From positions 16,731,515-16,795,514 of the forward strand of contig NC_062218.1 in NCBI RefSeq assembly GCF_902686445.1: DNA of 64,000 bases. The letters run 5' to 3'. Origin of the DNA: Sciurus carolinensis (lineage: Eukaryota > Chordata > Mammalia > Rodentia > Sciuridae). Position numbers and translations under genes: made by a program. Positions 48,588 to 59,955 of the stretch are shown here, piece by piece (the stretch's first letter is position 1; every line of letters starts with the position of its first letter). A model generated the notes under the pieces. The model was not told the DNA's origin and searched no databases. It worked only from the letters and a program-made list of their open reading frames with translations.

Positions 48588-49425
48588 TTTAAAAATGTCT
48601 CATTGATGCATAATAATTACACATAATGGTGAAATTTAGTGTAACATCCTCATACAGGGACATAGCACAATTTGGTCAATTTTGTTCCCCAGTATTTCCA
48701 TATGCCCTCTTCTTCTCCCACCATCCCCTCTTTTCCTTCTATTTTTATGAGATCCTCCTTTTCCCCTCTTTTATCTCTAGTTTTTATATGTGAGAAAATA
48801 CATACCATCCTTGAGAGTTGTGGTCAAAAATAAACAAAAAACAAAGACCCACCCTTGCCTTTCTAAGCCTGGCTTATTTGCTTAACATGATGCTGTATAG
48901 ATACCATCAATTTTCCTGCAAATAACATAATTTCATTTTTTTATGGCTGAATAAATCTTCATTGTGTGTATATATACCATATATTCTTTTTTTCCTCCAA
49001 AGGTTTTTTTTTTTTACTTTCTTTTTTTTTAAACTATTTATTTATTTTTACAGACTGCATTTTGATTCATTTATTCTTTATCCATTCGTTCATTTCTTCT
49101 TTATCCATTTATTCATTTCTTAATGGCAACCTATGTGGTTCCATAATATGACTGTTTAAAATAGTGTTACCATAAACATTGATATGCATGCAATCACTAT
49201 GATATGCTGACTTTCTCTTCGAATAAATACTGAAAAGTGAGTCATGTGGTGGTTCCTTTCCTAATCTTTTCAGGAATCTCCATACTGATTTCCATGGTTG
49301 ACTCATTTACAACCCCACCAACAGTTTATAAGAATTTTTTTTCTCCTCATCCTCACCATTATTTATTATCATTTGCATTCTCAAAGATAGTTATTCTAAC
49401 TAGAATGAGAAGAAATATTATTTTG
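48588..49425 (-). mobile_element. 5'-truncated LINE-1 (ORF2 end and 3'UTR)
   Basis: The minus strand carries the ORF2 C-terminus, visible as WKSVWRFLKRLGKEPPHDS (49109-49306), then a [14 protein letters not shown] stretch, then a 3'UTR whose antisense shows CCCACCATCCCCTCTTTTCC. It starts near TCTAACTAGAATGAGAAG in antisense. It is decayed, with frameshifts. Confidence 0.8.
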
Positions 49426-49925
49426 CTCTTTTAAGCCCTGAAAGAATGTGAATGTCATTGATCACTGGCAGCCAGTGCTGAGATCTGCCCTGGCAGAAAG
49501 TCTACAAGGACAATGTCATGTTTCAACATGACATGAGCATGTTTCAACAGATCAGTTCCTTGTGCTGTGTGACAACATCTGTAGCATTTCATGTATTATC
49601 AAATAAAGAATACTGAATTAATCAGATGATAAAAATGAATCAAATTAATATAAAGTACCAGATAAATGAAATATCCTATTTGTGTGGAAAGAGGAGCATA
49701 GAAAAATTTACCCAAGATGCAACTAACACCTACCTGCAAATCTTGATATGCATGTGAAAACCTAGAGTTCGTAATTCCAGGAAAGGAACACACATAAGAA
49801 ATGTTATTTCTTGTATAATGGTAAGAAATCTCAAACTCAAGAACAGTATTTTATTAGTGTTATGGTAAATTGATAATGTGTTCAGTTTTAAGTTTCTTCT
49901 TATTAAAATTAGCATTGCATCTTTT
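49426..49925. other. No recognisable feature
   Basis: This is AT-rich unique-looking DNA between two L1 fragments. Confidence 0.45.
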
Positions 49926-50030
49926 GATTTTTTTTATTTTTACAGACTGATTGATTGTACACAATTGGGGTACATCTTTTCATTTCTATTGTACACAATG
50001 TAGATTCATACCATTTGTGTAATTGTTGCA
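49926..50030 (-). mobile_element. L1 3'-end fragment
   Basis: In antisense it reads CAGACTGATTGATTGTACAC, GGGGTACATCTTTTCATTTC and GATTCATACCATTTGTGTAA. These match the last ~100 bases of copies like 11320-12058. Confidence 0.7.
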
Positions 50031-51476
50031 TTTTAATAAATAGTTTTGCTTGATGTTATCATGGAAGAATTCACCAATATTGCTAATTTGTTTCATGTTT
50101 GTTTACACACTTTACTTCTTGTTGAATTTCTTTTTTCTAATGTGGACACATGACTTCATCATGGAAAGTTAGTGAAAGATACATTAAAATTAAGGAACTC
50201 TGAGAAAACATGTTTACATATCAGTAATATTCTCACTGATACAGGAGGTTTATTTTCTTATTACCCTCATAATCCTTTGGAGTTGTTAAATTTGAAACAT
50301 TGGAAAGCATCACTTATTACCTAAAGGAATTCAGGTTTTCAAAATCAGTCTTGACATTTGATTACAGAGATTGCAATAAGAAACTAGTCACTATTGTCAT
50401 AATCTGAAAAGTAATCAGAAGTATTGAAGAATCATAAATAATTTAAGAAAAATTAAGTCAAAGTTTCAGAAGAGATGTACTACATTTTGAATATGGGGAT
50501 CATAAATACCATGCCTCCATCTGACTGATATACAAACATTGAATTCTCAAGACTCATTTCAGGGAAATTTAATATTGGCAACTGCAGGAATGAGCATGTT
50601 AATGAAAGAACTGAAGTTTCCAGATGTGCATACCAAGGAATATTTATTCACTTACATAAGAGTGAGTAAAACATTAAAGAAATAAAATCACCTCAAATAG
50701 AGAAGAATTAAATAAATGAATTGGTAAAAATAACCACAAAATTATTGATGTCTGAGCTAATGTAGACCGAACACTATAGTCATCCCTTTTAAAGACAGGT
50801 CAGTTGCACCTGGTATTATTAGAAGATTTATCATAGCACGAGTTTGTCATAAGAAAGACAGTGGCATGGTCTTGTTTCCTGTTTTTGATGTGATAACCCT
50901 TCATTATATTGTGCTGCTTGGGTATCAATTTCATTACTTGGGAAGATAATGTAATTCATTAGGCATTTATCCATATATATAATATGAATACTATTTATGC
51001 TTGGAAGATAAGTGGAATTTAAAATGAATTTGGTTTTGTAGAGAAAATAGTCAATGCAAGAATGAAGGATTGTGTTTCTCTAGTCTAAGAACTCTTGTAT
51101 AGTATGTGACTTTTCTTCATTCTTGGCTTTAATTTCTTCCATCTCTCTTAAAAGAAAATACTAAAGTTTAATAACAGGTTCTGGGTGTAACTATAACACT
51201 GGTTAAAACTGTTCGTTTTGTCAGTTCATTTGATGACACAATCATATTTCAAATTTATTGAATAAGAATCTAAACTTTCTTTTTGTCATTATTATATTAG
51301 AAACCTTAATTTTTTAAATGATAACCAGTTTTAAAAATTTTATTTGTAAAACATTCTCATATGTAAAAATATTACCAATTACAAAATATTTCTATTGATT
51401 CTACTTTTTTTGAACTGTTCTTTATTTTTCTAGAATAAAACTTTTAACTTTATTAAATTTACTATGCCAGTTTACA
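50031..51476. other. No recognisable feature
   Basis: This is AT-rich unique-looking DNA with no repeat I can name. Confidence 0.5.
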
Positions 51477-51570
51477 TTTTTTTGTGTGTATATGGTGCTG
51501 GGGATTGAACCCAGGGCCTTGTGCATGCAAGGCAAGCACTGTACCAACTGAGCTCTATCCCCAGCCCCCA
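51477..51570 (-). mobile_element. ID SINE (tRNA-Ala-derived), well preserved
   Basis: GGTGCTGGGGATTGAACCCA, GGGCCTTGTGCATGCAAGGC and ACCAACTGAGCTCTATCCCC form an almost consensus ID body in antisense. A TTTTTTGTGTGTATAT stretch stands in for the tail. Confidence 0.85.
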
Positions 51571-51616
51571 CATGTATTTTTAATAATAGGTAAGCAGTAG
51601 TCACTGGTCTGAGTAA

Positions 51617-52024
51617 TTTATTTATTTATTTATTTATTTACTTAGTATTTTAGTGGTGAATTGTGATTATACATAGTAGTGTGATTCATTATGCCATATT
51701 CATACGTGCACAGAACATAATTTGATCTATTTCATTTCCCGGCACCTTTTTTCCCTCCTTTCCCTTCTCCTTCTGACCTGTTTGCTCTCTTCTTATGTTT
51801 TCCCTTCTATTACAATAACTATTACCATTATTTTAATTATTGTGTCATAATTATGCCTATAGCAGGATTCTTTATAGCCTATTCATACATGAACATAGGA
51901 AAATTTAGTAGATTTAGTTCCCCAGTCCCATGTCCTTTCCTTCCCCCTTTTACTTCATAGATCCATTTCTTCTATTCTATTGGCCTTCCTTCTATTTTCT
52001 TGTGATCTCTCCCCCATTGTTTAA
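51617..52024 (-). mobile_element. L1 3'UTR fragments, older subfamily (probably two)
   Basis: After a (TTTA)n tract, two consecutive segments (about 51640-51825 and 51830-52020) each resemble the antisense L1 3'UTR at 48590-48790: GTGATTATACATAG.. then TTCATACGTGCACAG.. in the first, and GTGTCATAATTATGCC.. then TTCATACATGAACATAGG.. in the second. Confidence 0.6.
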
Positions 52025-54134
52025 AAATTGTTTGTTGTATTTAATTACATGATAGCAGGATGCATTTTGATTCATTGTATACTAATGGGGTACAACTTAT
52101 CATTTCTCTGGATGTACACTTTGTAGAGTCACACCTTTCATGTAATCCTACATGTACATAGGGTTTGATGTTTATTTGTCACATTCCACTCTTTCCTTAC
52201 CCCCACACCCTCTTCTCCCCTCATTTCCCTGTACACAATCCAATATTCCTCCATTCTTCACTTACACCCCTCCCCCTTATGTATCAGCATCCACCTATCA
52301 GAAAAAATATTCAACCTTTGGATTGACTTATTTCACTTAACCTGATAATCTATAGCTCCATCCATTTACTTGCAAATGCCATAATTTTATTCTTTATGAG
52401 TGAATATTAGTCCATTGTGTATATATACCACAGTTTCTTTATCCATTCATCTATTGAAGGGCATCTAGTTTGGTTCCGCAATCTAGCTCATGTGAATTGA
52501 GCTGTTATAAACATCGATGTGACTGCGTCACTGTAGTATACTGATTTTAAGTTTTTCAGATATAGGCCAAGTAGTGGAATAGCTGGGTCAAATGGTTAGT
52601 ACATTCTAAATTTTCTAAGAAATCTCCACACTGCTTTACAGGGTAGGTGCACCAATTTGCAATCCCACCAACAATGTATGAAATTACCATTTTCCCCACA
52701 TCCTCACCAACATCTATTGATGTTTGTATTCTTTATAATAGTCATTCTAATTGGAATGAGATGAAATTTTTGGATAGTTTTGATTTGCATTTCTTTAATT
52801 ACTAGAGATGTTGAACATTTTTTTCAAATATCAGTTGTTTGCTTGTGTATCTTCTATTTGAAGTGTCTGCTCAGATTCTTGGTCCATTTATTGATTGGAT
52901 TCTTTGTATTTTTGGTGTAAAGTTTTGTAAGTTCTTTATAAATTTTGGAGATTAGTGCTCTATCTGAAGTGTGTGTGGAAAAGATTTTCTCCCACTCATA
53001 GGCTCTCTTTTCACATTATTAATTGTTTCCTTTGCTGAGAAAAAGCTTTTTAGTTTGAATTCATCCCATTTATTATTAAGTATGGTTCTAAGTTGACATG
53101 ATGAAGATTTGGTCCTAATTTTTCTTCTATTTAGTGCAGGGTCTCTAGTATGATTCCTAGGTCCTTGATCTATTTTGAATTGAATTTTATGTACAGTGAT
53201 AGATAGGGGTTTAATTTCATTTTGCTGTATGAGGATTTCCAGTTTTCCCAGTACCATTTGTTGAACAGGCTATCCTTTCTCCATTGCATGTTTCTGGCAC
53301 CTTTGTCGATATGAGATAACTGTAATCACATGGGCTTGTCTCTGTGTCTTCTTTTCCGTACCATTGGTCTACCTGTCTATTTTGGTACCAATACCTTGCC
53401 ATTTTTATTACTACTGCTCTGTAGTATAGTTTAAGGTGTGGTATTGTGATACCTCCTGTATCACTCTTCCTGCTAAGGATTGCTTCGGCTATTCTGGGCC
53501 TCTTATTCTTCAAAATGAATTTCAAGATTGCTTTCTCTATTTCTATGAGGTATGTTATTGGGATTTTATTGGAATTGCATTGCATCTCTATAACACTTTG
53601 GTAGTATGACCATTTTGACAAAATTAATTCTGGCTACCCAAGAACATGGGAGGGCTTTCCATCTTCTAAGATCTTCTTAAATTTCTTTCTTTAGTGTTCT
53701 GTGATTTTCATTGTAGAAGTTGTTCACCTCTTTTGTTAGATTGATTCCCAAGTATTTTATTTTTTTTCAAGGCTATTGTGACTGGGGTAGTTTTCCTAAT
53801 TTCTTTTTCAGAGGATTCATCACTTATGAATAGAAATACATCAGATTTATGAGTGTTGATTTTATATCCTAATACTTTGCTGAATTCATTTATTAGTTCT
53901 AAAAGTTTTCTGGTGGAATATTTTGGATCCTCTAAATATAGAATCATATCATAAGCAAATAGTGATAGTTTGAGTTATTCTTTTCATATTCATATGACTT
54001 TAATTTCTTTGATCTAATTGCTCTGGTTAGAGTTTCAAGGACAATGTTGAATAAAAGTGGTGAAAGAGGGCATCCCTACCTTGTTCCAGTTTTTAGAGGG
54101 AATGCTTTCAGTTTTTCTCCATTTAGAGTGATCC
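52025..54134 (-). mobile_element. 5'-truncated LINE-1 (RT to 3'UTR), 2.1 kb
   Basis: The minus strand starts at CTGAAAGCATTCCCTC (54100 region), just upstream of the RT catalytic region, and runs through ORF2 to the 3' end. Frames at 53708-53947 (YLEDPKYSTRKLLELINEF, ISDESSEKEIRKTTP) and 53217-53621 ([35 protein letters not shown]) show L1 ORF2. Several frameshifts and stops break it. It is more diverged from copies A and B than these are from each other. Confidence 0.9.
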
Positions 54135-54270
54135 AACTTTTTTTTTTTTTTTTTTTTTCAAATTCTTTTCTTTTCCTCTGTCTCCTGCTAATAAGGCAGA
54201 ACATTCACCCTTGACTTTCTGAGTCTGGCTTATTTCACTTAGCATGATATTCTCCAGTTCCATTTATGAG
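54135..54270 (-). mobile_element. Short L1 3' fragment
   Basis: A T run at 54136-54158 (the poly-A tail on the minus strand) is followed by antisense L1: TCTGGCTTATTTCACTTAGC and ATGATATTCTCCAGTTCCAT. It directly adjoins the 5' end of the 2.1-kb L1. Confidence 0.65.
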
Positions 54271-54929
54271 TTTCTCTCTTAAAAATTAAAGACAAACTTT
54301 TTAGCCTTCTTCAAATGTTATTAATCAAAGATGACTTTGCAACCTTTAAGAGGCTGAAAAGGTATAATTTCTGATATTAATTATTGTTGCCTTAAGGAGT
54401 AGATGGAATTTCATAGGAATGGCTATAACCTAACATCTAATCAAATAAGAGAAGTAAAAATCCTCAGGGTATTTTATAATGTGTAATATATGTACATATA
54501 TTTACATTTTATATATCTAAACAATCCTGTGTATAAATAAGCACACACTCTTCAATGAGAAGTCTAATGAATTTAATTATATACTATTTTAAGCAGACTT
54601 ATCCAGTGATTACTTTAATCATTGCGTACTTCCACTGTCATTGAATGGTATCCCATTTTCATTCAGAATAGCCATTTTCCAAGCACTTGAGGATTAATAT
54701 TATCACTCCTCAGGGACACATAAAATTACATTTCATATAAGTTTGACTTCTTTGGGTCAGGAGTCAAATTTCTTAGTCATAATGTAAGGAATTCCTTTGA
54801 ATTTCATTCTCCAAATGCTTACTTAGCATTCGCTGAACATGGAAGGTGACTATATTAAATGAACAAATAATTTGTTGACAAGAGGATTCAATATTTTCCA
54901 ATTTGGATTCAAGGACTGGATATTACTTA
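54271..54929. other. No recognisable feature
   Basis: This is AT-rich unique-looking DNA between L1 fragments. Confidence 0.45.
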
Positions 54930-55170
54930 CCAACATAAAATAATGGTGGTGGAGATATTCATTATCTTAATCTATGTGGAATATAAAACTGTAAAATATC
55001 TTACTTCTTAATTCAGTTCATTTTTTGTTAAATTCGGATGGAGGTTTTTGGCATTTTGATTGTGTTAATGATTTTAAGAATTCATGCATGTCATAAATCT
55101 GTCAAAATTTGTATTTTAATCTTATGAACTTTATCTCAATCATATCTCAATAAATTTGTAAATTAAAATG
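54930..55170 (+). mobile_element. Ancient L1 (L1M-like) 3' end
   Basis: AATGGTGGTGGAGATATTCA, TTATCTTAATCTATG, GTCATAAATCTGTCAAAATT and CTCAATAAATTTGTAAATTA follow the order of L1M-type 3'UTRs known from other mammals. It is heavily decayed. Confidence 0.55.
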
Positions 55171-55691
55171 ATCTTTTACGTTCTTTTGGAAAAAATGAAT
55201 TTAAATTTCTTGTGATAACATTTGTTGAAAATGACAAACAGAAACAGTATTGCTAAGCTTATTTTTGCTACAACCAAATTTATTTTTCCTTAGTCATAGG
55301 TTATTTGGAGATATGAACATAAACTAGATAACTTTGTAGTTTTAAAAAAATGTCACAGATCATGCCACATCTTCAAACTAGCTATGAAGGAAAAGGAGTA
55401 GAAGTGTCCTGCTAAATTTCTTTAATGTTTTGATTCATAAATATCTAGATTTACATCATAGGATCAGTAGCAAGCATCACCTTACTCAAAGACATTCTGT
55501 GTATATTCTAAAAGAGGTCAAAATGGCTCTACTCTCCCAATAATCAAAATGATTTTTTTCCTTAAAACATTTATTTGCCCATTTATTTAGAATCTTGTGT
55601 AAGAATATGTTGAGGATAAAATAGCCAAACTCAATAAATCTGGGTTGGGAAAAAGTCTCTTTTCCTTTTGAGCTATAAATTATAGAATTAC
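55171..55691. other. No recognisable feature
   Basis: This is AT-rich unique-looking DNA. A 69-codon minus-strand frame at 55486-55695 has no recognisable domain. Confidence 0.45.
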
Positions 55692-55825
55692 ACAAGATTT
55701 TATAAATGTATACATTTTTCTATAAATGTATATACAAAAGTATACATGTAAGATTTTATAAATGTTTACATGAAATAAAATATATAAATGTATTATAAAT
55801 GATATTTTAAATGTATACATGAGAG
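55692..55825. repeat. Imperfect tandem repeat with TATAAATGTATAC core
   Basis: AGATTTTATAAATGTATACA recurs with variation about five times, with spacings of 20-50 bases. Confidence 0.7.
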
Positions 55826-55849
55826 TCAATTAAACAAATAATAAATAAA

Positions 55850-56435
55850 CATATATATAGAAAACCCTTAAAGACTCCACTAAAAACTTATTATAATTTA
55901 TAAACAAATTAAGTAATGATGAAGAATATAAAATCAACATGCAATAATCTATAGTGAATAGTGTTTAGTGTTCCAATTTGTCAATGTTGAACTATCCAGA
56001 AAATAATCCTATTTACAGCAATACCATTTACAATAGTCACAAAAATTAAAAAAAAAAACCTAAGAATAAATTTAACCTAAGAGATAAAATGCCTTTAAAA
56101 TGAAAACTGTGAAACATTGATGAAAGATATTAAAGATGATATGAATAAGTAGAAAGACATTCTTGTTCATGGATTTGAAGAATTAACTTTGTTAAAATTT
56201 CATATTACCCAAAGCAATCCAATTGATGTGATGTGATACTTACATCAAAGTACAATGTTATCTTTTACAGAAATAGAAAAAAAAGTTCCAAAATGTATAT
56301 GGAATCATAAAAGACACCAAACAGTCAAAGTAGTCTTCAGGAAAAACAAACAAACAAACAAAAAAACTGGAATTTCACATTACCCAACTTCAAAATGTAT
56401 TAGATACATAGTAGCAGGAGTGGTTTCATTATTCC
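55850..56435 (+). mobile_element. Ancient L1 (L1M-like) ORF2 fragment
   Basis: It follows the L1 ORF2 order after the RT active site: AGAAAACCCTTAAAGACTCC, ATATAAAATCAACATGCA, TTTACAGCAATACCATTTAC, TGAAAACTGTGAAACATTG, TTCATGGATTTGAAGAAT and CAGAAATAGAAAAAAAAGTT. Many stops and frameshifts show long decay. Confidence 0.75.
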
Positions 56436-56464
56436 ATTGTGGTCTCCACTGTAAATGACAAGTC

Positions 56465-56672
56465 TGGTCCTGTTTTGCCCATCTCCTGTCTTCTCTCACT
56501 CTCTTTCCTTCCACCCAGGTGACATGGCATAAAGTCCATCCCCAGATGCTGGAGTCTTGGAGTCTTGATCTTGTACTTATGTCTCTAAGACTGTGCGAAA
56601 TAAATTTCCAACTATTATCAAGTACATAGTATCAGGTCTTCTGTTGTGACAGCACATGATGGACTAAGATAC
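56465..56672 (+). mobile_element. MaLR LTR, 3' part
   Basis: It has GATGCTGGAGTCTTGGAGTC, AAGACTGTGCGAAATAAATT (poly-A signal), CAACTATTATCAAGTACATA, GTATCAGGTCTTCTGTTGTG, ACAGCACATGATGGACTAAG, the 3' end of an MLT1-type LTR in sense. Confidence 0.65.
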
Positions 56673-57735
56673 TTTGATTGTTTCCATATCCATCTGAAAT
56701 TTGAAAAAGACAGAGTCAAATGGTGAAATATATTTCAAGATAAAAGTAGTGGAGCAAGATTCTTTATTTCCTTTTCATTTAAAGTTGGCACAATTTTAAC
56801 CACTGGTGATCTTTTGAGCTGTCACCATCATGATTGTCAGCATCCTTTAGAGATCTGTTCTGAAATAAGAATTTGAGTATAAGAGTATAGAGATGAAAAC
56901 TAATTCTGTTTCTGGCAACAAGAGAATTTGATGTCTTTCGAAAAGCCTCTTTGTGCAAAACATCTCAAAAATTTGATGAAGTACAGAGACATACTTTTAA
57001 ATGGGACTGATAACCATGCAGTTGTAAAATGGTGATCTCCACAAGCCGCAAACAATGCAAAATCATCTGTCCAGAAAGAAAAACAAAGCTTCTAATTAGC
57101 AATTATTCCAGAGGCTTCCACTGATGACTTGAAAATAATGCTTTAATATGCTATAGGAAGACAGGAGAAATCCTACATATACTGCAATGTAATTCTGGAG
57201 CTTAAGGATCCATTGTTAGCAAAGATCCCACAGGTTGTAGACAATACCCAATAAAACCGCTGTTCAGATAACAATCACATCTTCAGGAATCCCTTTGTCA
57301 CTGGTAATTCTAAAAAACTGACTGCTAGCTCCAAATACTGGGATTGCTCTGATCTCCTCAAGTTTGATAATTAAGTAGGACACAGGCAGGACTGAGATTT
57401 TATGCTTAAAATTATAATTTTATTTTCAAAAATTCAAATTAGGACAGTCTACATGAAGAGATCTACTGGTAGTAGTCTAGAGAAATCTCATTTGTGGAGT
57501 TGGGGGAGTTGGCATGCCCTCTCTTTGATAGTTCAGCTTTATCACTCTCATTCACTCTTCCCTGCCTGGAAGTGGAACTGATTTTGCCTGACTCAATGAC
57601 TTGACCTTCTAATCACATCACTGGTCAAACTGGAAAGGTCTGTTCCTATCCTTTTTACTACCAGAGTAGCATTAAAAGTTACCTTATTAGCATAAACAAA
57701 GAATGACCCTAGAAGTCCATGATGATAACAAAATA
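56673..57735. other. No recognisable feature
   Basis: This is unique-looking DNA with no repeat I can name. Confidence 0.45.
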
Positions 57736-57998
57736 CTCCTATCAATAAAGAAATTCTAAAAATTTGCAAATTCTGTACCCAGAATCCTGGACAAAGATCA
57801 AAGTCAATTACAGAATGGTATAAAAAATTCTAAACCATGATGAAGTGGAATTTATTTTAATTTCTAAGACTGGTTTAACATTCAAAAATCAATCAATGAA
57901 ATCCTCCATATTAACAGTCTAAGGAAGAAAACCCACAAACTCATGTCATTGGTGTAGAAAGAACATTTTTTAAAAAAATTCAACAACCATTGTGATGA
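57736..57998 (+). mobile_element. Ancient L1 (L1M-like), piece 1 (RT region)
   Basis: AACCATGATGAAGTGGAATT, GGTTTAACATTCAAAAATCA, TCAATGAAATCCTCCATATT and TTCAACAACCAT match the L1 RT segment before the catalytic motifs. The sequence resumes at 58106 after an inserted element. Confidence 0.65.
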
Positions 57999-58105
57999 TT
58001 AATGTTATGTGTCAACCCAAAGTCAATTCATTATAAAAAATCTAGTTCTTTCTAAATATACATCCTATTAGTTAATTTCTTGGAAGAATTTTGATTAATA
58101 TATGC
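57999..58105 (+). mobile_element. LTR-like element, internally deleted
   Basis: It starts GTGATGATTAATGTTATGTG and ends TTGGAAGAATTTTGATTAAT, the two termini of a known mammalian repeat whose body is missing. It sits inside the ancient L1. The related copy at 58630 keeps more of the body. Confidence 0.45.
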
Positions 58106-58262
58106 ATCTATGACATGAATCCTGAGCAAACAGAGAATAGGTGAGAATCTTTTCAAACTGATAGAAGGATATCTACAAAAATCCCAAAATGTTAGCATAT
58201 TTAACAGTTAGAAACTAAACACCTTCCTCTCACATAAAGACCATGACATGTTTATCAAATAA
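58106..58262 (+). mobile_element. Ancient L1 (L1M-like), piece 2
   Basis: CCTGAGCAAACAGAGAATAG, TCAAACTGATAGAAGGATAT and CTACAAAAATCCCAAAATGT continue the L1 order from piece 1 (the segment that in copy B encodes [20 protein letters not shown]). Confidence 0.6.
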
Positions 58263-58629
58263 AGGTAAGGTAGGTGACCTTATGAAATTCTGCTTAGATT
58301 GATCCCTTGAACAGGCCCTGAGAATTTGGAGCTGAAGAGTCTTCCCACTGTTCCATAACTGATAAATCTGGTTTGCTGTGCCTAAATAATTTGTGCAGAC
58401 AATACGATTTACTCTGAACATCTTATCACTTTACATCTAGTGGTCTGTCTAGACAGAGGTTGTATACATGACCTGTCTGCAGTTAAAACCTTGGGTCTCA
58501 AACACTAATGAGATTGCCAGGTATATACATTCTGAATTTGTTATTGTAAGTGATTGTTGGAGGAGTATGTCCTGCTTAACTTTACTGAAGGGATTATTAG
58601 AAGCTTGTGACTGTTCTCCTCTGGGTATC
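58263..58629. other. No recognisable feature
   Basis: This is unassigned DNA inserted between ancient L1 pieces. It may belong with the LTR-like element that follows. Confidence 0.35.
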
Positions 58630-58965
58630 ATCCAATGTGATGGTTTATTTTATGCACCAATTTGGTTTAAGGGATGGATATTCAGAGAGTTTTTAAAATG
58701 TTACTTTTGAATATGCCTGTAGGGGGACTTCTGGAATAGCTTAACCTCTGAATCAGTAGACTGAGTAAAGAGGATACACACCCAATGGTGGCAGGTATCA
58801 TCTAATCATCTAGGGCCTGAATAATTTTAAAAGACACAGGAAGAGTGAACACTTTATGTCTTCTTGACCAGGAATATCCATCTTTCCTTTTACATCAGGG
58901 CTCTTGTTGCTTGGGCCTTTGAGCTCCAGGGCTTAACCCAGTGTGTCCCTGTTCCCCGCTACTGA
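58630..58965 (+). mobile_element. LTR-like element, same family as 57999-58105
   Basis: AATGTGATGGTTTATTTTAT, TCTGAATCAGTAGACTGAGT, AAAGAGGATACACACCCAAT, GTATCATCTAATCATCTAGG and GGCCTGAATAATTTTAAAAG follow the order of a common mammalian LTR-like repeat starting GTGATGGTTAATTTTATGTG. The family name is not certain. Confidence 0.5.
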
Positions 58966-59344
58966 ATTTCACAGCTGCTTTTGTTTTGGTTCGGTTCTTC
59001 AGTTTGTACATGGTATGTTGTGGGTCTTCTTGGTCTGTACAAGTACATGATCTGATTCCCCTTGTAAGTCTCCGCTTATGTTTTCTATAAATCCATTTGG
59101 TTACTCTTTGGAAAACAGTGATAGACCATTACACTTTCTCCTTTCACTGACTTTGGTTTGTATCTTTTTGCTGCTTTATGTGTAAGTCTTGGGTGTGACT
59201 TTATTCTATGTCCTGTGAGTTCTCTTAGAGAATTGTTGAGTCTAGATGAAATTTGGTGCCATGACAGGAAAATGTCTTTTCTCACAATTATTCTCAATAT
59301 CATCCAGGAAGTGCTACTTTGGGCAAACTGGAAGAAAAACTAGC
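58966..59344. other. No recognisable feature
   Basis: This is unassigned sequence between the LTR-like element and ancient L1 piece 3. Overlapping frames on both strands (59085-59343) have no recognisable domain. Confidence 0.35.
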
Positions 59345-59622
59345 AAAACATAGAGATGAGTAGGAAGAAGTATAAAACTGCCTTTGTTCAGAGTGATATG
59401 ACTGTTTATTCACACAGTCTAAAAATTAAAGAAAAAGTAAAACCCTCTATAACTAATGAATGAGTAAAATCACAGGATACAGAGTTTATAATAAATTTTA
59501 GAAGTCAAGTGACATTTAATGTATCAACAATGAACAAATAGAATTTCAAATGCAAAAAGTAATACCCAAAGGAGCATCAATAAGCATAAATTTAGCAAAA
59601 CATATATAGCAGTATCTGAGCT
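59345..59622 (+). mobile_element. Ancient L1 (L1M-like), piece 3
   Basis: ATAAAACTGCCTTTGTTCAG, AGTGATATGACTGTTTATTC, AATCACAGGATACAGAGTTT and CAACAATGAACAAATAGAAT match the L1 ORF2 stretch around and after the RT active site, decayed. Confidence 0.65.
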
Positions 59623-59955
59623 TGTTTGGGTTACTAAAACAAAATGACACAACTGAGGATTTATAAACATTAAATTTATATTTTTAACAGTTTTGGAGGC
59701 TGGACCTTTAAGACCAAGACACTAACAGAATCAGGGTCTGGTTAGGGCTCATTTCCTGGATCACATCTTATATGGTATAAGGGATAAGGGAACTCTTTTG
59801 GAATTCTTTTATGAAGGGGCTAATCCCATTAATGATGACTCTCTTTTTATGACCTAATTGCCTTTCAAAGACCCCATACTTTAATACCATAATTTTGGAA
59901 TTAGGTATAAACTTATTATTTCAAGTTTGGGGAGGGCATGATCATTAATGCCATA
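59623..59955 (-). mobile_element. MLT1-type MaLR LTR inside ancient L1
   Basis: In antisense it shows TTTGGGTTACTAAAACAAAA, CAGTTTTGGAGGCTGGACC, GGGGCTAATCCCATTAATGA, TGACCTAATTGCC and TTTGGGGAGGGCATG. It interrupts the L1 between pieces 3 and 4. Confidence 0.65.

Noticed and set aside
51477..51570. A tRNA gene (also 20711-20815, 34002-34095)
   Set aside because: The tRNA-like body is an ID SINE with A-rich tail and no complete cloverleaf, matching other dispersed copies in the window.
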